Positions 1 to 9,328 of a stretch of 64,000 bases of DNA are shown one piece after another. Position 1 is the stretch's first letter. Each line of letters opens with the position of its first letter. Source of the stretch: Colimorpha_A sp045540115 (GTDB lineage: Bacteria > Bacillota > Clostridia > Oscillospirales > CAG-272); NCBI GenBank assembly GCA_045540115.1, contig JAZQGR010000109.1, positions 13,763 to 77,762 on the forward strand, given 5' to 3'. The position numbers and the translations under genes are program-made. The notes under the pieces are model-generated. The model did not search any database, was not told the origin of the DNA, and saw only the letters and a program-made list of their open reading frames with translations.

Positions 1-545
1 AGTCAATGCCTTCCGGTAATCTGACAAAGGACGAGGCTGATATTATGTACTCCGGCATTCTTCTCGATACCAAGCAGTTCACGCGGAATACGGGCGTCAG
101 AACCTTCGGCGCGGCTCTTTATCTACGCGGCGAGGGTGCAAGCCCTTCCGACGCACTGACGCTCTTTAAGAGTGCCCTCTCCGACTTCATTTCCGAAGCG
201 AAATTTGAATCGAACGTAGTTGTTTACCGTAAGATTATGGCAATATCGGTAAATGATTCGCCCGACAACACTCCTTCCGACAGAATTTCTGCTGCAAAGG
301 CAGCGGACAAGCTTCTTACCGTCGAAGGCGTTAAAGCCTCCTTTGCTCTCTGCAGAATCGACGACAGTATACACGTTTCTGCTCGCTCATCGGGGGAGAT
401 CAACGTTCAGCTTATACTTGAAAAGATTAAGGGCGGCGGACATTTCGATTCTGCGGCTACAAAGCTCACGGGCTCTATGAACGAAGCGCTTACAATGCTG
501 AAAAACGCAATTGACGAATATTTAGAAGAAAGCAATATCGCATAA
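1..545 (+). CDS. gdpP: Cyclic-di-AMP phosphodiesterase GdpP, C-terminal part
   Basis: Only the last ~180 codons are present; the gene enters from outside the window, so its start, membrane segments, PAS and GGDEF parts cannot be seen. The visible part matches the end of a DHH-DHHA1 phosphoesterase: a SGILLDTKQFTRNTGVRTF stretch typical of the DHH domain end, then a DHHA1 domain with the substrate-binding GGGH motif near its end. Members hydrolyse c-di-AMP to pApA at the membrane. The family alternative is a stand-alone oligoribonuclease (NrnA), but the neighbourhood (rplI and dnaB immediately downstream, 14-bp gap) is the usual one for GdpP in Firmicutes. Confidence 0.85.
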   Translation, partial: SMPSGNLTKDEADIMYSGILLDTKQFTRNTGVRTFGAALYLRGEGASPSDALTLFKSALSDFISEAKFESNVVVYRKIMAISVNDSPDNTPSDRISAAKAADKLLTVEGVKASFALCRIDDSIHVSARSSGEINVQLILEKIKGGGHFDSAATKLTGSMNEALTMLKNAIDEYLEESNIA

Positions 546-559
546 GAAAGGATAATAAA

Positions 560-1003
560 ATGAAAGTCATTTTAACACAGGACGTAAAATCACAGGGAAA
601 AAAGGGCGAGCTTATCAACGTTTCCGAGGGCTACGCAAGAAACTTTCTCTTTCCGAAGAAGCTCGCAGTTGAAGCCGATGCAAAGGCAATGAACGAGCTT
701 AAAAACCGCGAAGCATCAATTCAGTTCAAGCACGACACCGAGCTTGCAAATGCCAAGGAGCTTGCGACCAAGCTTGAGAGCATCACGGTAAGGATCGTAG
801 CCGGAGGCAATGAGGGCCGTCTTTACGGCTCTATCACCTCGAAGGAGATTGCCGAGCAGCTTAAGGCTCAGCACGGTATCGTCATCGACAAGAGAAAAAT
901 AGTGATGCCCGATTCCATCAAGAGCTACGGCTCCTATAAGTACGACGTCAAGCTCTTCCCCGAGGTCGTTGGCAAGCTTACCGTACAGGTTCTTGACAAA
1001 TAA
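560..1003 (+). CDS. rplI: 50S ribosomal protein bL9
   Basis: The 147-residue length is normal for bL9. The N-terminal rRNA-binding domain is plain (KVILTQDVKSQGKKGELINV, then GYARNFLFPKKLA), followed by the long connecting helix and the C-terminal domain containing GRLYGSITSKEIAEQL. A GAAAGGA ribosome binding site lies just before the ATG. It sits between gdpP and dnaB as in many Firmicutes and is probably co-transcribed with both. Confidence 0.97.
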   Translation: MKVILTQDVKSQGKKGELINVSEGYARNFLFPKKLAVEADAKAMNELKNREASIQFKHDTELANAKELATKLESITVRIVAGGNEGRLYGSITSKEIAEQLKAQHGIVIDKRKIVMPDSIKSYGSYKYDVKLFPEVVGKLTVQVLDK

Positions 1004-1042
1004 TCAAACTCTTTGAAAGGAAGCGGCGCAGCCGTATTCATT

Positions 1043-2395
1043 ATGGAGCTATCATCAAACGAACTAATTAAAAAAATGCCGTTTTCGCTTGAGGCTGAGC
1101 AATCGGTTCTCGGATCAATACTCATAAATCCCGAATGCTTCTCTGAGATCGCAAACGAAATAAAGAGCACCGATTTCTATCTTGACGATCATACCCAGAT
1201 CTATCTTGCGATGCAGGATCTGTTTTTGCAGAACAGAACAATTGACGTCGTTACTCTGATCGACTCACTCGTTCACCGCGGCGTCTACGATAACATTGAT
1301 GACAGTAAGAAGTATATCAAGCTTATTGCCGAGGTAGTACCGAGCGCTTCAAACGTAAAGGATTACGCGAAGATCGTCCGTGATAAGCGCGTTCTCCGTC
1401 AGCTTATTGAGACCTGCTCGGATATTACCGATCAAGCATACTCGGAGCAGGACGACGTTCAGGCACTGCTTGATTCCGCTGAGCAGCAGATCTTTGACAT
1501 CGCCGAAAGATCGCAGACAAAGGGCTTTACCCATATTAAGGATGCACTTCTTGCAAACTACGAGCATCTTAAGCTTCTAAAAAGCGATCCCGATGCCGCA
1601 TCCGGACAGCCAACCGGCTTTTCGGGGCTTGATAAGGTGCTCGTCGGAATGGGTGCGGGGGACCTTATTCTCGTAGGTGCTCGTCCCGGTATGGGCAAGA
1701 CATCATTTGCGATGAATATTGCAACGAAAGTCGCTCATTCGAGCAGAAAAACAGTTTGCGTATTTTCACTTGAAATGTCAGCAGAACAGCTTGTTTCTCG
1801 TATGCTTTCAAGTGAAGCACTTGTGGATAGCTACGCGATCCGCTCCGGAGATCTGACAAATGAGGATTGGGAAAAGCTTGCAAGAGCCTCATCGGTTCTT
1901 TCTGAATGCGAGATACTTATTGACGATACTGCTGGTATTTCCGCCGCAGGTATGCGAGCAAAGCTTCGCCGCGTAAAGAATCTCGGACTTATCGTTATCG
2001 ACTATCTCCAGCTTATGCAAAGCGATAATACAAAGAAAAATGACAGCCGTGTAAACGACGTTGCAGATATATCAAGAAACCTCAAGCTTATGGCAAAGGA
2101 CCTAAAGGTTCCGATAATTTGCTGTGCTCAGCTTTCCCGTGGTCCTGAAAGCCGTACCGATAAGCGCCCTATGCTTTCCGATCTTCGTGACTCGGGTGCG
2201 ATCGAGCAGGACGCCGACGTCGTTATGTTCCTCTATCGAAACGAATACTACGATACGGCAGAGAAAAACGAAGAAATACAGAATACAGCCGAGATCATCG
2301 TCGCAAAGAACCGTCACGGTAGCACCCAAAACGTTAAAATGGGATGGTTCGGCAAATTCACAAAATTCACAACTCTTTCAGACAGAACGGAGTAA
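1043..2395 (+). CDS. dnaB: Replicative DNA helicase DnaB
   Basis: This is the hexameric 5'-3' helicase that unwinds DNA at the fork. The ~450 residues start with the N-terminal domain (PFSLEAEQSVLGSILINPE), followed by the RecA-like motor with Walker A GARPGMGKT at about residues 212-220, VFSLEMS, Walker B (LIVIDYLQLM), and the family signature SDLRDSGAIEQDADVV. The ATG at 1043 is chosen because homologous proteins begin close to it; a TTG at 1013 is in frame but has no ribosome binding site, while the AAGGAAG at 1017-1023 is rather far from 1043, so the start is not certain. The gene is followed 3 bp later by tilS. Confidence 0.95.
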   Translation: MELSSNELIKKMPFSLEAEQSVLGSILINPECFSEIANEIKSTDFYLDDHTQIYLAMQDLFLQNRTIDVVTLIDSLVHRGVYDNIDDSKKYIKLIAEVVPSASNVKDYAKIVRDKRVLRQLIETCSDITDQAYSEQDDVQALLDSAEQQIFDIAERSQTKGFTHIKDALLANYEHLKLLKSDPDAASGQPTGFSGLDKVLVGMGAGDLILVGARPGMGKTSFAMNIATKVAHSSRKTVCVFSLEMSAEQLVSRMLSSEALVDSYAIRSGDLTNEDWEKLARASSVLSECEILIDDTAGISAAGMRAKLRRVKNLGLIVIDYLQLMQSDNTKKNDSRVNDVADISRNLKLMAKDLKVPIICCAQLSRGPESRTDKRPMLSDLRDSGAIEQDADVVMFLYRNEYYDTAEKNEEIQNTAEIIVAKNRHGSTQNVKMGWFGKFTKFTTLSDRTE

Positions 2396-2398
2396 GAT

Positions 2399-3748
2399 AT
2401 GCCATCTTCCTTTGATAAATCCAAATATCTTGATACCGTTTCACGATACGGTATGTTAAAGGAAGGCTCAAGTATTCTCGTAGGATTCTCCGGGGGCGCC
2501 GATTCTTCCCTTCTGCTCGCGCTTCTTTCTCAGACGAACTGTATTACTGTCGCCGCCGCTCATCTTAATCATGGTATTCGCGGTGAGGAGGCTATTCGCG
2601 ACGAGTATTTCTGCCGACGGTTCTGCGACGAGAACAATATAACCCTATACGTTAAGCGCGTAGATATTCCCAAGATTTCAAAGGAAAACTGTCTTGGCAT
2701 AGAGGAGGCGGCAAGAAACGAGCGTTACGCGTTTTTCAACGAGATATGCTCGGATCACGGGTACGACATAATTGCAACGGCACACAATGCCGACGATAAC
2801 CTCGAAACGGTACTAATGCACCTCGTTAGGGGAACAGGTCTTGAAGGGCTTTGCGGCATACCGCCGATCAGGGATAACATCATCAGACCGCTGATCCTTT
2901 ATACTAAGGAAGAGATCTATGACGGTTGCCGTGAACTCGGTGTTCCATTTATCATCGATTCAACCAATAACGATACTGCATACAGAAGAAACTTCCTTCG
3001 TTGCGACGTTATCCCGAAGCTCAAGGATCTAAATCCGTCTCTATGTGAGAACGTAAACGGAACAATCGAGATCCTGCGCAAGGATGCACTGTATCTCTCG
3101 GAATTGGCAGTCGTTCATTCTGTTAATGAAGGCAGAATGGTTCTATCTTCCCTGCCTGATTCAATACTTTCAAGGGTTCTTTTGAACGCGATGAGAGACT
3201 TCGGCATTACAGTTGAGCGCGCAAGGATAAACGAGATGATTGCCGCTATCCGTTCAAGGAGCGCACACATATCTCTTTCGCTTGGCGGCGCGATCTTTGT
3301 ATGTGACCGCGACCTGATCTATTTTGAAAAGGATAAAAAAGACGTCTCCTACTCATTCACCCTCAAACAAGGGCTTACTGTCATTGACGATAAAACCGCA
3401 ATTGGCGTTTATTCCTCTGACCAGGAAGTCGAAAACGATATAAATAATATCAAAAATGTTTACAAATTATCAATACAAGCAAAGATAAGTTCTGCTAAAA
3501 TTAATTGTAATACTGTCATCCGAAGCAGGAGAAACGGTGATATTTATAAACAAGGCGGACTGACAAAAAAGGTCAAAAAGATGATCCAGTCTCTAAAGCT
3601 CCCAAAAAGCGAAACTGATATTCTGCCGTTCATCGAAAGCGGCGGCGAAATATTATATATTCCGTATTTCAAACCTTCTGATGCGGCTAAGCCTGACGGC
3701 AAAAACGACCTCACAGTTATTTATTTCAAAAAAGGAACAGAGAATTAA
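2399..3748 (+). CDS. tilS: tRNA(Ile)-lysidine synthase TilS
   Basis: This ATP-dependent enzyme modifies C34 of the CAU-anticodon tRNA-Ile to lysidine so that it reads AUA. The PP-loop SGGADSS is at about residues 31-37, followed by HLNHGIRGEEAIRDE and the TAHNADDNLET motif; the C-terminal substrate-binding domain (GDIYKQGGLTKKVKKMIQSLKLP) completes a 449-residue protein of normal size. It starts 3 bp after dnaB and ends 1 bp before hpt, which supports one operon. The tilS-hpt-ftsH order is a classic Firmicute arrangement. Confidence 0.95.
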   Translation: MPSSFDKSKYLDTVSRYGMLKEGSSILVGFSGGADSSLLLALLSQTNCITVAAAHLNHGIRGEEAIRDEYFCRRFCDENNITLYVKRVDIPKISKENCLGIEEAARNERYAFFNEICSDHGYDIIATAHNADDNLETVLMHLVRGTGLEGLCGIPPIRDNIIRPLILYTKEEIYDGCRELGVPFIIDSTNNDTAYRRNFLRCDVIPKLKDLNPSLCENVNGTIEILRKDALYLSELAVVHSVNEGRMVLSSLPDSILSRVLLNAMRDFGITVERARINEMIAAIRSRSAHISLSLGGAIFVCDRDLIYFEKDKKDVSYSFTLKQGLTVIDDKTAIGVYSSDQEVENDINNIKNVYKLSIQAKISSAKINCNTVIRSRRNGDIYKQGGLTKKVKKMIQSLKLPKSETDILPFIESGGEILYIPYFKPSDAAKPDGKNDLTVIYFKKGTEN

Positions 3749-3749
3749 C

Positions 3750-4316
3750 ATGAGTTACGACATCAAAAACGACATCTCAAAAATTCTTATCAGCGAAGAG
3801 GAAATCGAAACGATTGTAAAGCGTATTTCTTCTGAGATCGACGCATACTACGGTGAAAGAGATTCCCGTCTGCTTCTTCTCGGAATACTTAAAGGCTCCG
3901 TTGTATTTATGGGAGACCTTATGAAGCATATCACCGTTCCTGTTGAAATAGACTTTATGAAGGTTTCATCCTATGGCGCAGGTACCGTTTCAACCGGTTC
4001 TATCAACATAATGCTTGATCTTTACCGCAAGGATTTCACAAATACGGACATACTTATTATTGAAGATATAATTGACAGCGGACGCACGCTTTCTTATCTC
4101 GTTGAATATCTCCGACTCAAGGGCGCTAAGAGCGTTCGTACTTGTACCCTTCTTGACAAACCCGAAAGAAGAGAGGTAGACTTTAATGCCGACATCGTCG
4201 GAGCAATCATCCCGAATGAATTTGTTGTCGGCTACGGGCTTGATTATGATGAAAAATACAGAGCGCTGCCATTTGTTGGCGTTCTTAAGCCTCACGTTTA
4301 CAGCGGTGAAGCTTGA
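3750..4316 (+). CDS. hpt: Hypoxanthine phosphoribosyltransferase
   Basis: This is the purine salvage enzyme making IMP or GMP from hypoxanthine or guanine and PRPP. The PRPP-binding loop is IIEDIIDSGRTLSYL, and the preceding hood region LLLGILKGSVVFMGDLMKHI and the SSYGAGT loop are typical. The 188-residue length fits. The ATG at 3750 begins MSYDIKNDI and directly follows the tilS stop; the AAAGGAACAG at its 5' side serves as ribosome binding site. Confidence 0.96.
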   Translation: MSYDIKNDISKILISEEEIETIVKRISSEIDAYYGERDSRLLLLGILKGSVVFMGDLMKHITVPVEIDFMKVSSYGAGTVSTGSINIMLDLYRKDFTNTDILIIEDIIDSGRTLSYLVEYLRLKGAKSVRTCTLLDKPERREVDFNADIVGAIIPNEFVVGYGLDYDEKYRALPFVGVLKPHVYSGEA

Positions 4317-4345
4317 TATAATATGAAAGGATCCCCGTCTCAGAA

Positions 4346-6394
4346 ATGAAGAAAAATCATAAGTTAGCACTTTTCTATATCATTCTCATGATTGCCATCG
4401 TAGCTGGATTATGGTTAATGATCGGCAAATCTGAAAAGCATGATAAAATAGTATACAGCGATCTGGTTACGCTGTTTACCGAAGAAAAAGTTAAGTCCTT
4501 TGAGGTTGACGAAAAGGACAACATTATTATCAAGCTGCATGAGGAAGGTAAGGCGCCAATCAAATATAAGCTGCGCGATTTCGCCATTTTTTACAATGAC
4601 TTTTCCGAGCTTATAAATCAACAGGTCGCCGACGGAATAATTGAGAAGTTTGACTATACACCCCATAAGGAGACACCTTGGTGGGTATCGCTTCTGCCGA
4701 CTCTTGCAATTATAATTTTGGTTGTTGTAGTCTTCCTTGTATTCATGTCCATGCAATCCAAGAGCGCAGGCGGTAAGATCGGCGGCTTTGGACGCGCTAA
4801 GGTCAAGGTAAATACTGACGAAAAACGCAAGGTTCTCTTCTCCGACGTAGCCGGTGCCGACGAGGAGAAGGAGGAGCTTGAAGAGATTGTCGACTTCTTG
4901 CGTTCTCCCCTTAAATATACACGACTTGGTGCTAAGATCCCGCACGGTGTGCTTCTTGTAGGCCCTCCCGGTACAGGTAAAACTCTTCTTGCAAAGGCTG
5001 TTGCGGGAGAAGCGGGTGTTCCCTTCTTCTCAATTTCAGGTTCTGACTTTGTTGAGATGTACGTCGGTGTCGGTGCTTCGCGTGTCCGCGATCTTTTCGA
5101 TACGGCAAAGAAGCATCCCGCGAGCATCGTGTTTATAGATGAGATCGACGCTGTCGGTCGTCACAGAGGCGCAGGTCTCGGCGGCGGTCACGATGAGCGC
5201 GAGCAGACTCTTAACCAGCTTCTCGTTGAAATGGACGGCTTCGGTTCAACCGACGGAATTATCGTCATTGCCGCTACAAACCGCCCCGACATTCTCGACC
5301 CCGCTCTGCTCCGCCCCGGACGCTTCGACAGACAAATAACTGTCAATTATCCCGATCTTAATGGTCGAGAGGCTATTCTTAAGGTTCATGCAAGAAATAA
5401 GCCCCTTGAGGATACCGTCGATTTCATGAAGGTTGCACAGTCGACCGTCGGATTTACCGGTGCAGCCCTTGCTAACCTTCTGAACGAAGCAGCACTTCTT
5501 GCCGCAAGACGCGGTAAATCCCTTATCGGTATGGACGAGATCGAAGATTCTTATATGAAGATCCTTGTCGGACCTAAGAAAAAATCCAAGATCCGCGATG
5601 AAAAGGACAACAAGCTCACAGCCTTCCACGAGGCAGGCCACGCTGTTGCCTCTTACTACTCGCCCACCTCCGATCCCGTTAAGCATATAACTATTATTCC
5701 CGCAGGCAGAACAGGCGGCGTTACCGTCATGATTCCCGAAAAGGATACAAGTTACGACACGAGAAACGCTATGTTCGACCGCATTGTCGTTGCCCTTGGC
5801 GGACGAGTAGCCGAGGAGCTTAAGCTTGACGATATTTCATCGGGCGCATCCTCTGATATCAGCCACGCAACCGCAATTGCCCGCAATATGGTAACAAAGT
5901 ACGGCATGAGCGAAAAGCTCGGTACAGTTCTTTACGGCTCGGAGCACAGTAACGACGAGGTGTTCCTTGGTCGCGACTTCAGCTCGGGCAAAAACTACTC
6001 CGAGGCAACCGCCGCTGAAATTGATGCCGAGATCAAGAATATCATCGACCGCGCTTACCGCAGATGTGCCGAGATCCTTTACGAGCATTCCGACAAGCTC
6101 CAGAAGCTTGCCGAATACCTTATCAAGGTCGAGACCGTGGACGGTGACCAGTTCAAGGCGCTTATGGAAGGCGATCCGACCTTTGAGGAGCTTGATGCGA
6201 TAGCAGAAGAAAAGCGTCGCAAGAGTGAGGAGGAAAACGAGGCTCGCCGCAAGAAGGACGAAGAAGAGCGCAAAAAGCGCGAAGAAGAGGAAGCTAAGCT
6301 TCGTGAAGAAATGCAGAACCGCGATATAAACGGTATGAATGCATACGCTCAGAAAGAAAAGCACGATAGCGATAATTCCGATAACAATGAATAA
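4346..6394 (+). CDS. ftsH: ATP-dependent zinc metalloprotease FtsH
   Basis: This membrane-anchored AAA+ protease has 682 residues. Two N-terminal membrane segments (about 7-24 and 113-133) flank a small extracytoplasmic domain. Walker A GPPGTGKT is at about 206-213, Walker B FIDEIDAVG follows, and the second region of homology includes ATNRPDILDPALLRPGRFDR. The zinc site is HEAGH at about 428-432. The last ~65 residues form a very charged Glu/Lys/Arg tail likely to be helical. A strong bidirectional terminator follows at once, ending the gdpP-ftsH operon. Confidence 0.98.
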   Translation: MKKNHKLALFYIILMIAIVAGLWLMIGKSEKHDKIVYSDLVTLFTEEKVKSFEVDEKDNIIIKLHEEGKAPIKYKLRDFAIFYNDFSELINQQVADGIIEKFDYTPHKETPWWVSLLPTLAIIILVVVVFLVFMSMQSKSAGGKIGGFGRAKVKVNTDEKRKVLFSDVAGADEEKEELEEIVDFLRSPLKYTRLGAKIPHGVLLVGPPGTGKTLLAKAVAGEAGVPFFSISGSDFVEMYVGVGASRVRDLFDTAKKHPASIVFIDEIDAVGRHRGAGLGGGHDEREQTLNQLLVEMDGFGSTDGIIVIAATNRPDILDPALLRPGRFDRQITVNYPDLNGREAILKVHARNKPLEDTVDFMKVAQSTVGFTGAALANLLNEAALLAARRGKSLIGMDEIEDSYMKILVGPKKKSKIRDEKDNKLTAFHEAGHAVASYYSPTSDPVKHITIIPAGRTGGVTVMIPEKDTSYDTRNAMFDRIVVALGGRVAEELKLDDISSGASSDISHATAIARNMVTKYGMSEKLGTVLYGSEHSNDEVFLGRDFSSGKNYSEATAAEIDAEIKNIIDRAYRRCAEILYEHSDKLQKLAEYLIKVETVDGDQFKALMEGDPTFEELDAIAEEKRRKSEEENEARRKKDEEERKKREEEEAKLREEMQNRDINGMNAYAQKEKHDSDNSDNNE

Positions 6395-6430
6395 ATAAAA
6401 TCGCCCTAAATTCAGGGCGATTTTATTTAT
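6394..6430. terminator. Bidirectional terminator between ftsH and the YwaF-like gene
   Basis: The stem TCGCCCT / AGGGCGA has a short loop, an A-rich tract on its left and a T-rich tract on its right, so it can end both converging transcripts. Confidence 0.88.
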
Positions 6431-7248
6431 AAGCTCTTAATATATTCAAGCCTCTTTTCTCTATTTGCTTTTTTGATTTTTGAATTATTAATTAATCGTA
6501 CGATCAAGTAATATACGGCATAATATGCGAAAATATAGAACAACATCAAGAATGCAACGAGAATCGGGTATAAGATTTTGTTGCCCGACACGAGTGACCA
6601 GACAATCTCAAAGGGGGTTCCATCGGGGCTCATAAGGAACATATAGTTATAGTCAATCAAAAGATTCATAATATATGCAACAGCGCAGAAGCTCGCAAAT
6701 ATGCTGTATGTAAATAACATGTTATTCTTCTTCATGCTGCTCATACGTGAAATAATAATGTACAATGAAGAAAATCCCGAGATCGAATGAGTTATCCCCG
6801 ATACGACGTTATCAATTGACATTACGGGATAGCAGGCGTAATTCTGACCTGCGAAGTAGGTTCCGAGAAAGGCACCGAGAAGCCCGAAAATCATAACGAA
6901 GTCAAGAGAAGCTTCCTTTAATCTGCCGCGGCAGAAGGCTGCCATTGGGATCGTTATCAACTGAATGCTGCATAAGAACAACGGTAGATTATAGATCCAA
7001 TCCATCGGATCGTTTGCTCTTATACACATTATTAAGATTTTGAAGATCTCAAAAGCGTCGATCAGTATCGCTGAAATTATCAGAGGAACATTTTTCTTTT
7101 TTTCGTCTGCATTCTTGTTCTTTAATCCGAGAATAACGGATAAACAAACCATGACAGCCATAAGTGACGTGACGAAAGTAAGGTGTTGCCATGAAAAATA
7201 GCCCTCTGCGGGGCGGGAGTAACCACCGAAGCCGAAAAACTCTCTCAT
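6427..7248 (-). CDS. YwaF/TIGR02206-like integral membrane protein
   Basis: A 273-residue protein with about seven hydrophobic segments and short basic loops. The pattern LPLFLCSIQLITIPMAA in the middle and NYMFLMSPDGTPFEI near the C-terminus resembles the YwaF/TMEM164 family, whose function is not established. The ATG at 7248 is preferred over upstream codons because AAGGAG lies at the correct distance. It is transcribed alone, with its own promoter at 7288-7316, facing away from the DUF1385 gene. The family call is from motif memory and moderately sure. Confidence 0.65.
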   Translation of the reverse strand: MREFFGFGGYSRPAEGYFSWQHLTFVTSLMAVMVCLSVILGLKNKNADEKKKNVPLIISAILIDAFEIFKILIMCIRANDPMDWIYNLPLFLCSIQLITIPMAAFCRGRLKEASLDFVMIFGLLGAFLGTYFAGQNYACYPVMSIDNVVSGITHSISGFSSLYIIISRMSSMKKNNMLFTYSIFASFCAVAYIMNLLIDYNYMFLMSPDGTPFEIVWSLVSGNKILYPILVAFLMLFYIFAYYAVYYLIVRLINNSKIKKANREKRLEYIKSL

Positions 7249-7287
7249 ATTTTTCTCCTTATAGCGTAGTGTTGCTCGGTCGACGAC

Positions 7288-7316
7288 ATTATAACACATA
7301 TTTCGACTATTGTACA
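7288..7316 (-). promoter_or_regulatory. Sigma-A promoter of the YwaF-like gene
   Basis: On the minus strand TGTACA, a 17-bp spacer and TATAAT with an upstream TGT (extended -10), about 40 bp before the start codon. Confidence 0.7.
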
Positions 7317-7393
7317 GTATATGCTTTAAATTGCATATTTTGATGTATTAGTGGTTTTGTTTACAATTTGTTGTATATTTATCTCCCGTAATT

Positions 7394-7402
7394 TGCTATA
7401 AT
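7394..7402 (+). promoter_or_regulatory. Extended -10 promoter of the DUF1385 gene
   Basis: TGCTATAAT lies about 30 bp before the GTG start. No good -35 hexamer is present at standard spacing, as often seen for extended -10 promoters. Confidence 0.65.
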
Positions 7403-7433
7403 AATTTAAATTATAATTCGGAGGATATCTTCG

Positions 7434-8465
7434 GTGAGTAAAAAAGAAAAGATAACTAACTGCCGTCTCGGCACAGTCGGCGGACAAGCCGTGCTTGAGG
7501 GTGTAATGATGAAGGGCAAGGAAAAGTATTCCATCGCCGTTCGTCGCGAGGACGGAAGTATCAGCTTGAGTGAAAACTATCATACATCAATAAGACAGAA
7601 GCATAAGCTTCTTCGTTTGCCGATCATTCGCGGAATAGTCGGCTTTGTAGAGTCAATGGTGCTCAATTTCAAAACACTTTCAATTTCCGCCGAGCAGTAT
7701 GGCGGTATTGATGAGATCGAGCCCGAAACAAAATTTGAAAAGTGGCTTCAGAGAAAATTCGGCGATAAGCTTATGAATTTCGTAATGGGCATTTCTATGG
7801 TATTCGGAATTATTCTCGCTATAGCTCTCTTTCTGCTTCTTCCCTCTTATGCAGTCAAGCTTATAGATATGATACCGCACGTTGATCTCGGCATCTGGAA
7901 AAGCACCATTGAGGGTGTGATTAAGATCGCAATTTTTGTTTCATATCTTCTTCTCGTTTCACTTATGAAGGATATACGCCGTACGTTTGAATATCACGGT
8001 GCTGAGCACAAGTCGATATTCTGCTACGAGACGGGCGAGGAGCTCACCGTTGAGAACGTTAAGAAGCACCGCAGATATCATCCCCGTTGCGGAACGAGCT
8101 TTATTTTCGTCGTTCTTATAATCAGCATACTTGTTAATTCGCTTCCTATAATCACATGGGACAATATGCTTCTTCGCACGCTTCTCAAGCTTGCAATGCT
8201 ACCGCTCATTGTCGGAATAAGCTTTGAGTTTATTATGTTCGCGGGCAAGCACGATAATATCATAACGAGGATCCTGTCTGCCCCCGGACTCTGGATGCAG
8301 AGAATCACAACACGCGAACCCGATGAAGAACAGATCGAATGTGCAATTATCGCGCTCAAGAGCTCACTTCCCGAGGAATTTCCAGATTTTGTTCACGTTG
8401 ATACTCATCTCACACAAGTGACGGAAGAATCAACCGAGGAAAATGATGAAGCTGTCGAATCTTGA
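7434..8465 (+). CDS. yqhQ: DUF1385 (YqhQ-like) membrane protein
   Basis: The protein opens with the family hallmark VGGQAVLEGVMMKG and continues with the arrest-like PIIRGIVGFVESM. There are about four hydrophobic segments, and a conserved cytoplasmic patch FEYHGAEHKSIFCYE followed by HPRCGTSF. The start is GTG with a GGAGG ribosome binding site at 7420-7424. The molecular role of the family is unknown; old database labels as a thiamine kinase have no support in the sequence. It overlaps prmC, a known neighbour of yqhQ in Firmicutes. Confidence 0.88.
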   Translation: MSKKEKITNCRLGTVGGQAVLEGVMMKGKEKYSIAVRREDGSISLSENYHTSIRQKHKLLRLPIIRGIVGFVESMVLNFKTLSISAEQYGGIDEIEPETKFEKWLQRKFGDKLMNFVMGISMVFGIILAIALFLLLPSYAVKLIDMIPHVDLGIWKSTIEGVIKIAIFVSYLLLVSLMKDIRRTFEYHGAEHKSIFCYETGEELTVENVKKHRRYHPRCGTSFIFVVLIISILVNSLPIITWDNMLLRTLLKLAMLPLIVGISFEFIMFAGKHDNIITRILSAPGLWMQRITTREPDEEQIECAIIALKSSLPEEFPDFVHVDTHLTQVTEESTEENDEAVES

Positions 8466-9162
8466 AGAATCCCTCCTTCGCGAAAAATTCCCAGATAACA
8501 AGTCATATAATGATGCTCTTGCGCGCCTGCAAAAAGGAGAACCGTTTGCCTACGTTATCGGCGAATGGTACTTTTATAACGAGACATACAAGGTATCTCC
8601 CGATTGCCTGATCCCGCGCCCCGAGACAGAGCATCTTGTTGAGTGGCTGATAAAGAATCTTCCGCATGAAGCGGTCTTTGCCGATCTCTGTACGGGAAGC
8701 GGCTGCATTGCGATTTCTACTCTCGTTCACCGCCCTGATCTTACCGCGGTCGCCGTTGATATTTCACAGAATGCTCTCGAAATTGCAAAGCACAATGCAA
8801 CCCTAAACGGTGTTTCCGAAAGGATCACGTTTATCTGCGGCGACGTTCTTAAGAGCAAGCCGTTGGGTGAAGCTGAGTTCGACGCTATCGTTTCAAATCC
8901 TCCGTATATTCGGAGCGAGGTCATTGACACTCTTTCCGTTCAGGTCAAAAACGAGCCGCGTATCGCTCTTGACGGAGGCGATGACGGACTTGATTTTTAT
9001 CGCGTTCTGTATTCTGCTTACAAGGAAAACGTTAAGCCCTCAGGGTCGATAATATGCGAGATCGGATACGATCAGGGAGAGGCTTTAAGGAACCTTTTCT
9101 GCTGTGAGATCATGAAGGATTATTCCGGAAATGACAGAATTGCGCTACTGACCGTTAACTAA
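8446..9162 (+). CDS. prmC: Peptide chain release factor N5-glutamine methyltransferase PrmC
   Basis: PrmC methylates the Gln of the GGQ motif of release factors. SAM-binding motif I is FADLCTGSGCIAIS and the catalytic NPPYIR motif is present. The N-terminal RF-recognition region is short (238 residues in total against about 280 in many homologues) but keeps the LIPRPETE motif. Two ATG codons are adjacent (8443, 8446); the GAGGA at 8436-8440 favours the second. It overlaps the 3' end of the DUF1385 gene by 20 bp, so the two are likely translationally coupled. Confidence 0.93.
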   Translation: MKLSNLEESLLREKFPDNKSYNDALARLQKGEPFAYVIGEWYFYNETYKVSPDCLIPRPETEHLVEWLIKNLPHEAVFADLCTGSGCIAISTLVHRPDLTAVAVDISQNALEIAKHNATLNGVSERITFICGDVLKSKPLGEAEFDAIVSNPPYIRSEVIDTLSVQVKNEPRIALDGGDDGLDFYRVLYSAYKENVKPSGSIICEIGYDQGEALRNLFCCEIMKDYSGNDRIALLTVN

Positions 9163-9172
9163 ATACAAAATA

Positions 9173-9215
9173 CTCGGATATTTTTTACAAAAAGTGTAAA
9201 TTATCCGAGTTTTTT
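9173..9215 (+). terminator. Terminator of the DUF1385-prmC operon
   Basis: Stem CTCGGATA / TATCCGAG with an inner TTTACA / TGTAAA pair, followed by six T. Confidence 0.88.
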
Positions 9216-9227
9216 GATGAAAATCTA

Positions 9228-9255
9228 TTGATAAATATTCTTTTTATGTTATAAT
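9228..9255 (+). promoter_or_regulatory. Strong promoter of pgk-tpiA
   Basis: TTGATA, 16-bp spacer, TATAAT with an upstream TGT; a second overlapping TATAAT follows at 9255-9260. About 70 bp of leader precedes the pgk ATG. Confidence 0.82.
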
Positions 9256-9328
9256 ATAATATGTGTGCCTGTGCGCAGATGCAGGTATAAAACGTCAATT
9301 TTACCGTTAATCGGTTTGGAGGTTTAAT